A stretch of DNA of 52,414 nt. It comes from Porticoccaceae bacterium (GTDB taxonomy: Bacteria; Pseudomonadota; Gammaproteobacteria; Pseudomonadales; Porticoccaceae). The notes under the pieces were generated by a model. The model made no database searches, was not told the origin of the DNA, and was given only the letters and a program-made list of their open reading frames with translations. Below are positions 27,902 through 35,166 of the stretch, in pieces. Every line of letters starts with the position of its first letter. The stretch's first letter is position 1. Both the position numbers and the translations under genes were made by a program. The DNA is taken from NCBI GenBank assembly GCA_029212965.1, contig JARGOV010000005.1, positions 75,021 through 127,434 on the forward strand, read 5' to 3'.

Positions 27902-27925
27902 ATCTTGCGCCCCTTAGTGGCTGGT

Positions 27926-27955
27926 TTGTTCACAGTGAGCTTGGAGTGTTATGAT
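27926..27955 (+). promoter_or_regulatory. Probable trxA promoter
   Basis: TTGTTC (27926-27931), 18 bases, TATGAT (27950-27955). The expected start near 27962 leaves about 40 nt to the trxA ATG. The -10 is strong, the -35 moderate. Confidence 0.5.
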
Positions 27956-28003
27956 GCAAAAAAATCAGGCACAGCCTGCCACTCAATAACTGGGGAAATA
28001 TTT

Positions 28004-28330
28004 ATGGGCGACAAAATCGTTCACACTACTGATGAGACCTTTGAAGCTGACGTCATCACCGCTGGTATACCAGTACTTGTCGACTTTTGGGCCAGCTGGT
28101 GTGGCCCCTGCAAAATGATCGCCCCTCTGTTGGACGAACTGGCTGACGAATACGGCGACCAGATAAAAATCTGTAAAGTCGATGTCGATGCTAACCGTGA
28201 TGTAGCCGCGAAATATAATGTGCGTAGTATTCCCACACTCATGATGTTCAAAGACGGTACTTTGCACGAGACCAAAATCGGTGCACTGTCAAAGGCTCAA
28301 TTGAAAGAGTTTATTGACGCAAGCCTTTAA
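28004..28330 (+). CDS. trxA: Thioredoxin 1
   Basis: 108-residue thioredoxin, the general cytoplasmic disulfide reductant. Active site WCGPC has Cys33 and Cys36; buried Asp in VLVDFWASW, cis-Pro in [10 protein letters not shown], KxDVDAN region present. ATG 28004 has GGGGAA upstream and gives the family length; in-frame sequence further upstream is non-conserved. trxA directly before rho is the Pseudomonas/E. coli arrangement. Confidence 0.97.
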   Translation: MGDKIVHTTDETFEADVITAGIPVLVDFWASWCGPCKMIAPLLDELADEYGDQIKICKVDVDANRDVAAKYNVRSIPTLMMFKDGTLHETKIGALSKAQLKEFIDASL

Positions 28331-28347
28331 GAAATAAAGCTCTGGGC

Positions 28348-28375
28348 GGTAGCCTGCTCCACTGAGCAAGCTACC
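28348..28375 (+). terminator. Stem-loop after trxA
   Basis: GGTAGCCTGCTC pairs with GAGCAAGCTACC around a CACT loop, with one C/A mismatch in 12. No immediate T-run follows, so it may be a weak terminator or 3'-end stabiliser. It sits between the trxA stop and the rho promoter. Confidence 0.4.
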
Positions 28376-28398
28376 GATTCACCCCAAAAAGAAAGCTC

Positions 28399-28426
28399 TT
28401 GTTTTTTAATCAACAGGTACTATAAT
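28399..28426 (+). promoter_or_regulatory. rho promoter with consensus -10
   Basis: TTGTTT (28399-28404), 16 bases, TATAAT (28421-28426). Transcription from about 28433 would give a leader of roughly 190 nt before the rho ATG at 28622. Long rho leaders are sites of autogenous attenuation in enterobacteria; whether that happens here is inference. Confidence 0.6.
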
Positions 28427-28621
28427 TCCCCCCGATCAACATAGACTCTTTCTAACACCCCTTTGCTAAATAGCTAAATCATTTCCTAAGCGGCCTTTTC
28501 GGGTGTAGACACATAACAATTCCAAACAGCATTTTTGCCAGTCTGCGCAACTTACTTCTGATTGTATCCAAATAGTCCAACAAGACCGAACCTATCTAAT
28601 GACACCTAGAACAACAACTTT

Positions 28622-29881
28622 ATGAATCTGACTGACCTAAAAACGAAACCAATTAATGAGCTGATAAAAATCGGCGAAGACACCGGCCTCGAAAACCTCG
28701 GTCGCTTACGCAAGCAGGACATTATCTTTACCATCCTGAAGCGCCACGCGAAAAGCGGTGAGGATATTTACAGTGATGGTGTGCTGGAAATTCTGCCCGA
28801 TGGTTTTGGCTTTCTACGCTCTGCCGATGGCTCTTATTTAGCCGGGCCGGACGATATTTATGTTTCACCCAGTCAGATTCGCCGTTTTAACCTGCGTACC
28901 GGCGATAGTATTTCAGGCAAAATCAGACCCCCCAAAGACGGCGAACGCTACTTTGCCCTGCTTAAAGTTGACCAAATCAACTTTGACCGCCCGGAAAATG
29001 CCCGCAACAAAATACTCTTTGAAAACCTGACACCGCTGTTCCCCGACGAGCGCATGACGCTCGAATCGGGCAACGGTAGTTCTGAAGATTTAACCGGACG
29101 CATCATCGATCTGGTTGCTCCCATTGGCAAGGGCCAGCGCGGCTTAATTGTCGCTCCCCCGAAGGCCGGTAAGACCATTATGATGCAGCATATGGCTCAG
29201 TCCATTGTGCGCAACAACCCCGAGTGTTTCATCATCGTTTTATTGATCGATGAGCGCCCCGAAGAAGTCACCGAAATGCAGCGCACTGTGCGCGGTGAAG
29301 TTGTTGCATCCACCTTTGACGAGCCACCTGCCCGCCATGTTCAGGTGGCTGAAATGGTAATAGAGAAGGCCAAGCGTCTAGTTGAGCACAAAAAAGATGT
29401 CGTCATCCTCCTCGACTCCATTACCCGCCTCGCTCGTGCCTACAACACTGTAGTGCCGTCCTCCGGTAAAGTACTGACCGGTGGCGTCGATGCCCACGCT
29501 CTTGAAAAACCGAAACGCTTCTTTGGGGCTGCGCGCAATATTGAGCAGGGTGGCAGCTTGACTATTATCGCCACTGCTCTGGTCGATACGGGCTCAAAGA
29601 TGGACGAGGTGATTTTTGAAGAATTCAAAGGTACCGGCAATATGGAATTGCACCTCGACCGCAAGATCGCCGAAAGACGTGTCTACCCTGCCATCAATAT
29701 TCGCCGTTCCGGTACACGCCGTGAAGACTTATTGATGAATGAAGCTGACCTGCAGCGGGTATGGATACTGCGTAAACTCCTTAACGATATGGAAGATACA
29801 GCGGCAACTGAATTTATCATTGATCGTTTGAAGAGCTTCGAAAGCAACGACGATTTTTTTGCGGCAATGAAACGCAAATAA
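28622..29881 (+). CDS. rho: Transcription termination factor Rho
   Basis: 419-residue hexameric RNA helicase, same length as E. coli Rho. N-terminal Rho_N ([20 protein letters not shown]), cold-shock-like RNA-binding domain ([24 protein letters not shown]), Walker A PPKAGKT, Walker [18 protein letters not shown]-loop/R-loop region ([42 protein letters not shown]). No insertion domain is present. It is monocistronic: own promoter upstream, terminator downstream. Confidence 0.98.
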   Translation: MNLTDLKTKPINELIKIGEDTGLENLGRLRKQDIIFTILKRHAKSGEDIYSDGVLEILPDGFGFLRSADGSYLAGPDDIYVSPSQIRRFNLRTGDSISGKIRPPKDGERYFALLKVDQINFDRPENARNKILFENLTPLFPDERMTLESGNGSSEDLTGRIIDLVAPIGKGQRGLIVAPPKAGKTIMMQHMAQSIVRNNPECFIIVLLIDERPEEVTEMQRTVRGEVVASTFDEPPARHVQVAEMVIEKAKRLVEHKKDVVILLDSITRLARAYNTVVPSSGKVLTGGVDAHALEKPKRFFGAARNIEQGGSLTIIATALVDTGSKMDEVIFEEFKGTGNMELHLDRKIAERRVYPAINIRRSGTRREDLLMNEADLQRVWILRKLLNDMEDTAATEFIIDRLKSFESNDDFFAAMKRK

Positions 29882-29926
29882 ACCACCTCTGCTGTGTGCC
29901 TGTTTCACCCGCATTGCACGGGTAAT

Positions 29927-29976
29927 AAAAAAACCCGACAACTATCTTTCACTACCAAAAGACAGGCCGGGTTTTT
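29927..29976. terminator. Bidirectional terminator between rho and the thiolase gene
   Basis: AAAAACCCG on the left pairs with CGGGTTTTT on the right; inside, CTATCTTT pairs with AAAGACAG with one mismatch. The flanking A-run and T-run make it a U-tailed hairpin for both rho (plus) and the convergent thiolase operon (minus). A small ACCCG/CGGGT hairpin precedes it at about 29907-29922. Confidence 0.8.
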
Positions 29977-30025
29977 AATGTCGGCGATATACGTCGAAAA
30001 ACAATAGTTTTGATTTAGCGCATAC

Positions 30026-31210
30026 TTAGCCCAACTCGCGGCCAACAATCGATATAAAACTGACACAACGCCCCGGCTGTCCACCGAGATTATGAGTTAA
30101 TCCCAACTTCGGATCTTTAATCTGGCGTTCTCCCGCTTCGCCACGCAGTTGCAACCACATTTCGTACATCATTCGTAAACCACTGGCTCCAATAGGATGG
30201 CCAAAACTTTTCAATCCACCATCGGGATTCACCGGTTGCGCCCCATCACCGTCAAAACGCCCCTCCATAACATCCTTCCAGCCTTCGCCTCGTTCGGAAA
30301 AGCCCATATCTTCCATCAACACTAGCTCTGTTGCAGTAAAGCAATCGTGAACTTCGGCCATAGAAATTTCTTCACGAGGGTTGGTAATACCCGCTTGCTT
30401 ATAGGCATCTTGTGCCGAGACCACGACTTCCTGAAAAGTAGTGAAGTCGTATTCGTCACTGATGAAGCCTTCATTAGGTCCCGCCGCTATGGATAATGCC
30501 TTGAGGAAAATCGGCTTATCGGTGTATTTATAGGCATCTTCAGCGCGGCACAAAATCGCCGCCGCTGAGCCGTCAGAAACTCCGGAGCAATCAAAGACGC
30601 CAAACATACCCGCAACACGGGGCGACTTGCAGATCTTCTCGAGAGAGACCTCTTTGCGAAATTGTGCCTTGGGATTTTTCGCTCCGGCGACGTGGTTCTT
30701 CCACGCGATGCGTGAGAGCACATCTTTCAACTCACCTTCGCCAACACCGTATTTTTCACAGTAGGCGGGTGCCAGTAGTGAAAACATCGCTGGCGCCGTC
30801 ATACTCGACTCTGTGCCGTCGCCGTCAGGACCAGGTACAACCAGTCCGGAATAACCGCCATCTTTGAGCTTTTCGACACCCACGGCCATTACCAGGTCAT
30901 AAGCACCACTGGCCACCGCGTAGGCCGCATTGCGAATTGCCTCGCTGCCTGTGGCACACATATTTTCAAGTCGAGTGACCGGCTTATAAGGTGTTTTCAA
31001 AGCCTCAGAAAACACCATACCTGAAATACCACTGGCAAAAGTACCGAGCCAGTAAGCATCGACATCAGCCGGGTCAACACCCGCTGATGCATAGGCGTCA
31101 CTCGCCGCGTCAATCAACATATCAGCGGCGTCTCTATCCCAGTGTTCGCCGAAGGGTGTACAACCCATGCCGACGATCGCAACTTGATCTTTAATTCCAT
31201 TACTTGCCAT
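30026..31210 (-). CDS. SCP2-type thiolase / acetyl-CoA acyltransferase-like
   Basis: 394-residue thiolase-fold enzyme, likely acting on acyl-CoA by Claisen cleavage or condensation. Nucleophile Cys85 in ENMCATGSEA; HDCF (288-291), the motif that supplies the second Cys in SCP2 thiolases; and His338 in FGHPIGASG. The C-terminal CxGGGxG of classical thiolases is replaced by NLGGQPGR, as in the SCP2 group. All three catalytic blocks are intact. It starts 10 bp after the upstream HMGCS-DUF35 fusion gene, with AGGGGGTGAT near that gene's stop codon, so translation is coupled. Known relatives work together with DUF35 proteins. Confidence 0.9.
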   Translation of the reverse strand: MASNGIKDQVAIVGMGCTPFGEHWDRDAADMLIDAASDAYASAGVDPADVDAYWLGTFASGISGMVFSEALKTPYKPVTRLENMCATGSEAIRNAAYAVASGAYDLVMAVGVEKLKDGGYSGLVVPGPDGDGTESSMTAPAMFSLLAPAYCEKYGVGEGELKDVLSRIAWKNHVAGAKNPKAQFRKEVSLEKICKSPRVAGMFGVFDCSGVSDGSAAAILCRAEDAYKYTDKPIFLKALSIAAGPNEGFISDEYDFTTFQEVVVSAQDAYKQAGITNPREEISMAEVHDCFTATELVLMEDMGFSERGEGWKDVMEGRFDGDGAQPVNPDGGLKSFGHPIGASGLRMMYEMWLQLRGEAGERQIKDPKLGLTHNLGGQPGRCVSFISIVGRELG

Positions 31211-31220
31211 ACATCACCCC

Positions 31221-32606
31221 CTAGCGTTGTGGCCGTGCTTTCCAAAAATAGTTGTGTACACCCTGGCCTGTGTAGAAGCGCCGGAAGGTCATTTCCAGTT
31301 CATCGCCAATCGCGACCTCACCCGGGTCGACATCGGCCAATTCGCAAGCCAGCCGCCCGCCACAGTCAAAGTCCACCACGGTCGAAACCACCGGCGGCTG
31401 TAGGCTATAAGCGAGGTGATCAAGTGTATAAGTGGTGATCTTGCAAGATGCGTCGGCAAAGCGCTCTGCAACCATTTCATCCCTCGATCGACACTTGAGA
31501 CACACTCGTTGCGGTGGTAAATGACCCTGCCCACATTTGCTACATCGGCTACCGTAAAAAGCGTACTTCCAGCTCTCGTTGCGTTTCATGATCGGTGCAG
31601 CTGGACGGTTAGGATCAGGCCTGCGTGGTGGCTCAAAAGGCAGAATTTCGCGCCATTTTAAATAGGTATTATAAGCCACTTCATTATTGCTCGACGCCAG
31701 CCACTGATCGACACTGCGAGCAGGGCGCCCCTGGGCAATCTTATCACTCACTTCCAGTACGACCGCATCACAACCATCCGCGGTAGATAACACGAGAATT
31801 TTATCTCCCGGCTGTGCCTGATCAAACGTTTTTGCTAACACGAGGCCCGCATGAGCCACACCACTGCGCCCAACAGAGCCCGCAAGCATATCGGCCACTT
31901 GCTCAGGTTTTAAACCCAGAGCTCGAGGAATACCGGCAACATCGCGACTGTTAGTGGCATCGAGGATCACTGTAGACAGCGCCTCTGGAGCCACATTGGC
32001 ATCGGCCAGTGCCCGCTGGGCTGTATCAAGACTAACCGGCCCAAGTACCTCAATGCCAAAGCGCTCTTCCCACTGACGGGCAAATCGATCGGTCGGCAAG
32101 CGCCAAACATCGAGGACTTCAGTCGTGGCCGAAGCTCTACCAATTACTCGAGCAATGGCATTCTCTTCGGGGCCGGTAACAAAAGCCACGGCAGCATCGC
32201 CACTATCACGCTCACGGGCTCCCCCGGGTGCACCTATAACCAGATCGCCAGCACACACCAGCGAGGTGCGCCCCGCTTTGCCAAGGTCGGCACCCAGTAG
32301 GAGAGCCGCCAAACCCATGCGTGTATTATTGGCCAACTCGATAGTATTCACCTGTGTTGGCAAATCGAGGGCCGCGCAAATGGCCGTCGCATTCAGTTTT
32401 TCAGCATAGGGCGCGCTGTTGGTCGCAAAGATCAAAGTATCAATTGCCGGGCTACTCGCTAACGCACCGCGCCCCGCTTCAACCGACATCGATACCGAAT
32501 CTTCGTCGTGACTGGCAACGGCTCGCTCACCCTTACCGCCACCCATAGCCTTACGTGTTAATCGATAATACGGCACGTAAGCACCGTAACTTATAATTCC
32601 AGACAC
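31221..32606 (-). CDS. HMG-CoA-synthase-like protein fused to a Zn-ribbon/DUF35 OB-fold domain
   Basis: 461 residues from the GTG at 32606 (AGGGGG lies just upstream; an in-frame TTG at 32621 is the alternative). N-terminal two-thirds: thiolase-superfamily fold like HMG-CoA synthase (IISYGAYVPYYRL, GDAAVAFVTGPEENAIARVIG). C-terminal part: rubredoxin-like ribbon CSKCGQ...CLKC (C-x2-C-x10-C-x2-C) plus OB-fold (DUF35). In my alignment the HMGCS nucleophile Cys is Thr95 (ELANNTRMG) and the catalytic Glu is Asn (FATNSAP), so it may be a scaffold rather than an enzyme. In archaea separate thiolase, DUF35 and HMGCS form one complex; here two are fused and the thiolase is next door. Confidence 0.85.
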   Translation of the reverse strand: MSGIISYGAYVPYYRLTRKAMGGGKGERAVASHDEDSVSMSVEAGRGALASSPAIDTLIFATNSAPYAEKLNATAICAALDLPTQVNTIELANNTRMGLAALLLGADLGKAGRTSLVCAGDLVIGAPGGARERDSGDAAVAFVTGPEENAIARVIGRASATTEVLDVWRLPTDRFARQWEERFGIEVLGPVSLDTAQRALADANVAPEALSTVILDATNSRDVAGIPRALGLKPEQVADMLAGSVGRSGVAHAGLVLAKTFDQAQPGDKILVLSTADGCDAVVLEVSDKIAQGRPARSVDQWLASSNNEVAYNTYLKWREILPFEPPRRPDPNRPAAPIMKRNESWKYAFYGSRCSKCGQGHLPPQRVCLKCRSRDEMVAERFADASCKITTYTLDHLAYSLQPPVVSTVVDFDCGGRLACELADVDPGEVAIGDELEMTFRRFYTGQGVHNYFWKARPQR

Positions 32607-32647
32607 ACTGCCCCCTAACAATTATTATTCATCCAATTTGACACCTC

Positions 32648-32675
32648 ATCTTAGCCCACTCTCTTCGGCAAACAA
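32648..32675 (-). promoter_or_regulatory. Probable promoter of the HMGCS-DUF35/thiolase operon
   Basis: On the minus strand TTGTTT (32675-32670), 16 bases, TAAGAT (32653-32648). The expected start near 32641 is about 35 nt before the GTG at 32606. The monooxygenase terminator lies upstream, so this pair needs its own promoter. Confidence 0.4.
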
Positions 32676-32700
32676 CAAGTATCTGTTGGTTCTGCGTCGA

Positions 32701-32729
32701 CCAAATTTGACCGCATGGTCATATTTTGG
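32701..32729. promoter_or_regulatory. Operator-like imperfect inverted repeat
   Basis: CCAAATTTGACC-GCAT-GGTCATATTTTGG: inner arms TGACC/GGTCA are perfect, outer arms nearly so with a one-base offset. It lies about 25 bp upstream of the promoter candidate and directly beside the monooxygenase terminator. The half-sequence CCAATTTGACA recurs at 32633-32643, between promoter and start codon. This could be a regulator site; the family is unknown. Confidence 0.35.
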
Positions 32730-32731
32730 GC

Positions 32732-32766
32732 AAAAAAAACCCGGAAGCGCCAATCACCTCCGGGTT
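32732..32766 (-). terminator. Intrinsic terminator of the monooxygenase gene
   Basis: Read on the minus strand: AACCCGGA, 13-nt loop region, TCCGGGTT followed by a run of eight T. It is a classic rho-independent terminator 20 bp after the monooxygenase stop, separating it from the HMGCS-DUF35/thiolase pair. Confidence 0.88.
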
Positions 32767-32786
32767 CCAGTGCTGATTTGTCGCGT

Positions 32787-34280
32787 TTAACGCTCCATCT
32801 CATATTCACTATAATCAGGCTCTTTCAGGTCGTTGCGGAACTTGGCTGCAGTCCAAGGCCAAGAGACGGGAACACCATTCTTGTCAAGATACCAGCTGTC
32901 GCAACCTGTCAGCCAAACCGTACCCTTCATGTTGTCTTTCATATCTTGAATAAAGCGGTCGGTCGCCGTACGTTTGGGACTAACCTTTTCAAATTCACGA
33001 TTGGCCCACTTCTCAACGAAGTTCATAATGTAACCAGACTGCACTTCGGCGATGGCAGCCAATGAGAAGTTACCCACAGGGCTATTGGGGCCCATCACCA
33101 TAAAGAAGTTAGGGAAGTCGGGCATGGCAACTGTGCGATAACCGTAAACCCCATCTTTCCAAGCGTCCTCAAGTGTAGGGCCATTCTCGACACTCATGGT
33201 CATTGGCATCATGTGCTCACCCGCATGATACCCCGTTGCCAAAGCCACAACATCAAGCTCGTGTAAAACACCATCTTTGGTTCGAATACCATTTGGCTCA
33301 AAGCGTTCGATGTGTTCTGTCACCAGCTCGGCATTTGGTTTTTGAATCGCCGGATAAAACTCAGAAGACATCACTAAGCGCTTACACATGGCAACATAAT
33401 CGGGAGTCAGAGCCTTGCGCAGTTTCGGATCCTTTACTGTATTCAAATTCCACTGGCAGGCCTTGCCGATTAACCGACGTGCCATGCCATCTTTAATCAC
33501 ACCTGTGCCCATAATGGTTTCCATAAAGTAGCTTATGGAATGATGGAAAACTTTGGAGATAACAGGGAAAGTATCTAGCACTTTCTCATTTAGCTTCGAG
33601 TACTTACGGTTGGGTACCGGCACAATCCACTGGGGAGTACGCTGGAAAGAAACCACTTTATTACAAATTTCGGTCAGAGGCTTGATCATTTGAATGCCGG
33701 TGGAGCCACTACCAATAACGCCGACATTTTTCCCTGCCAAATCGATATCTTTTTCCCAACGAGCGGTGTGTAGAATCTTTCCTTCGAAAGTATCCATACC
33801 TTCAATCTCGGGGTATTTGGGCCGCACCAAAATGCCACAGGCAGCAATTAAAATATCAGCTTCGTCAGTATCCCCATTTTCCAGATCAATGTGCCACTTG
33901 CCGCCGCGAAACTCGGAATGCTTAACTTCACTATTAAATTTGATGCGCTCAAAAACATTGTATTTTTTTGCCGTCGTTTCGTAGTACTGCTGAATTTCTG
34001 GACCGCCACAGAAACGGTGACTCCAGCTCGAGCTGGGTGAAAAGCTGTATTGGTAATAGTACGATGGCACATCGCAACGCAGGCCTGGATAAAAATTGTA
34101 GTACCAAGTACCACCCAGGCCACCGGCCTTTTCATACAAAGTCAAATCGGTAAAGCCGGCTTCCATTAAACGGATACCCATGCATACACCCGACAAGCCT
34201 GTACCAACAACAATTACCCGAGGATTCCTTTTCCCACCGGCAACTGCGGAATTAATGCTCTCACTCTCAGCAACGCCCAT
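32787..34280 (-). CDS. Flavin-containing monooxygenase, Baeyer-Villiger type
   Basis: 497-residue FAD/NADPH enzyme expected to insert oxygen into ketones to give esters or lactones. First Rossmann motif VVGTGLSGVCMG (about residue 26), followed by YEKAGGLGGTWYYNFYPG typical of BVMOs; signature F-x-G-x3-H-x3-W is present as FEGKILHTARWE (about residues 165-176); second Rossmann motif VIGSGSTGIQ. The last signature residue is Glu instead of Pro/Asp. Substrate is not deducible; relatives act on cyclic and steroid ketones, and an acyl-CoA catabolic pair lies downstream. GGGAG precedes the ATG. Confidence 0.9.
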   Translation of the reverse strand: MGVAESESINSAVAGGKRNPRVIVVGTGLSGVCMGIRLMEAGFTDLTLYEKAGGLGGTWYYNFYPGLRCDVPSYYYQYSFSPSSSWSHRFCGGPEIQQYYETTAKKYNVFERIKFNSEVKHSEFRGGKWHIDLENGDTDEADILIAACGILVRPKYPEIEGMDTFEGKILHTARWEKDIDLAGKNVGVIGSGSTGIQMIKPLTEICNKVVSFQRTPQWIVPVPNRKYSKLNEKVLDTFPVISKVFHHSISYFMETIMGTGVIKDGMARRLIGKACQWNLNTVKDPKLRKALTPDYVAMCKRLVMSSEFYPAIQKPNAELVTEHIERFEPNGIRTKDGVLHELDVVALATGYHAGEHMMPMTMSVENGPTLEDAWKDGVYGYRTVAMPDFPNFFMVMGPNSPVGNFSLAAIAEVQSGYIMNFVEKWANREFEKVSPKRTATDRFIQDMKDNMKGTVWLTGCDSWYLDKNGVPVSWPWTAAKFRNDLKEPDYSEYEMER

Positions 34281-34372
34281 TTGTTACTCCCAATTCATCA
34301 AAATTTAAAATTACTAACTAAAAAGTATTCTTTCGCCAAGCAAACACGTTACCGGCGAGTAAGTAGGCCCGC

Positions 34373-34401
34373 ATAATCTATCGTTTATTGAATTCTGTCA
34401 A
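34373..34401 (-). promoter_or_regulatory. Near-consensus sigma-70 promoter of the monooxygenase
   Basis: On the minus strand a perfect -35 TTGACA (34401-34396), a 17-base spacer, and -10 GATTAT (34378-34373). Transcription would begin near 34366, leaving a leader of about 85 nt. The spacer contains an operator half-site. Confidence 0.65.
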
Positions 34402-34430
34402 CAGCTTACAAATAAACGATCGTTTAATAA
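34380..34430. promoter_or_regulatory. Palindromic operator cluster overlapping the monooxygenase promoter
   Basis: Three copies of one half-site: ATCGTTTATT (34380-34389), its exact complement AATAAACGAT (34411-34420), and CGTTTAATAA (34421-34430). The last two join into a palindrome with core AAACGATCGTTT (34414-34425). One copy is inside the promoter spacer and the palindrome is just upstream of the -35. This geometry suits a dimeric regulator, for example TetR-type, but none is encoded in the window. Confidence 0.6.
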
Positions 34431-34617
34431 ACCCCGTTGTATGCCAACGCTTACAACATCTACTGTTTACCATCAAGATTCTCACCCCTGAAGTGTATAA
34501 ATCTTTGCCGTACATCAACGGCGCATGTTATCTACTAATGAGACAAAGTCCTTTTGTCACGCTCTCGTCACAGGCTTGTTATGACACTGACATACATATT
34601 TACTACGCTGCCATTCC
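34431..34617. other. Rest of the divergent spacer upstream of the PAP2 gene
   Basis: Together with 34281-34430 this forms a 337-bp divergent spacer, more AT-rich than its surroundings. It should contain the plus-strand promoter for the PAP2-glycosyltransferase pair. I see no well-spaced -35/-10 pair and no ribosome-site-preceded small gene here. Confidence 0.4.
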
Positions 34618-35166
34618 ATGGACAAGCAACCGCTCAGTAAATTTCGTCTACTTCATTTTATACACAGTGGTGACCTCATCACCTTTCACTGGTGTATGTG
34701 CCGCAAACGGCAGCGACAACTGACAGGACTTAGTAAGTTCATCTCCCATTCCGCCGATGGCTTTTACTACGTGTTGATCCCGCCCTTTATATTGCTGTTC
34801 GATGCGACAATGGCTCAATTTGCTTTGATCGCACTGGCTACGGCCTTCTGCATCGAGCGGCCTCTCTATTGCCTGCTGAAGAAAGGCTTAAAGCGCAACC
34901 GCCCGGCAGACACTCTTCCCGATTTCAACAGCTTTATTACACCTTCTGATCAGTTCAGCTTCCCGTCGGGGCACACATCGGGTGCTTTCCTCTGCGCCAC
35001 TGTCGTCGCCACGTTAATCCCTGAACTGTTCTGGCCTGCTTATTTGTGGGCCTGCTTAATCGGTGCTTCACGCATATTACTGGGTGTCCACTTCCCCACG
35101 GATACTCTCGCCGGCGCGCTAATCGGCTCCACTGTCGCCACCCTAACCATGGAGTTTCTTATCTAA
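34618..35166 (+). CDS. PAP2-family lipid phosphatase, integral membrane
   Basis: 182-residue membrane phosphatase of the phosphatidic-acid-phosphatase type 2 family. All three signature blocks are intact: KKGLKRNRP (K-x6-RP), FPSGHTSGAF (PSGH) and SRILLGVHFPTD (SR-x5-H-x3-D). Several hydrophobic helices flank them. Substrates of this family include undecaprenyl, phosphatidylglycerol and lipid A phosphates; which one applies is unknown. The start is uncertain because no good ribosome site precedes the ATG. Its stop overlaps the next gene's start (TAATG), so it is coupled to a glycosyltransferase. Confidence 0.88.
   Translation: MDKQPLSKFRLLHFIHSGDLITFHWCMCRKRQRQLTGLSKFISHSADGFYYVLIPPFILLFDATMAQFALIALATAFCIERPLYCLLKKGLKRNRPADTLPDFNSFITPSDQFSFPSGHTSGAFLCATVVATLIPELFWPAYLWACLIGASRILLGVHFPTDTLAGALIGSTVATLTMEFLI

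Noticed and set aside
34388-34723. 111-codon plus-strand frame in the monooxygenase/PAP2 spacer
   Set aside because: It covers the operator palindrome, overlaps the PAP2 gene start in another frame, has no ribosome site and no recognisable domain.
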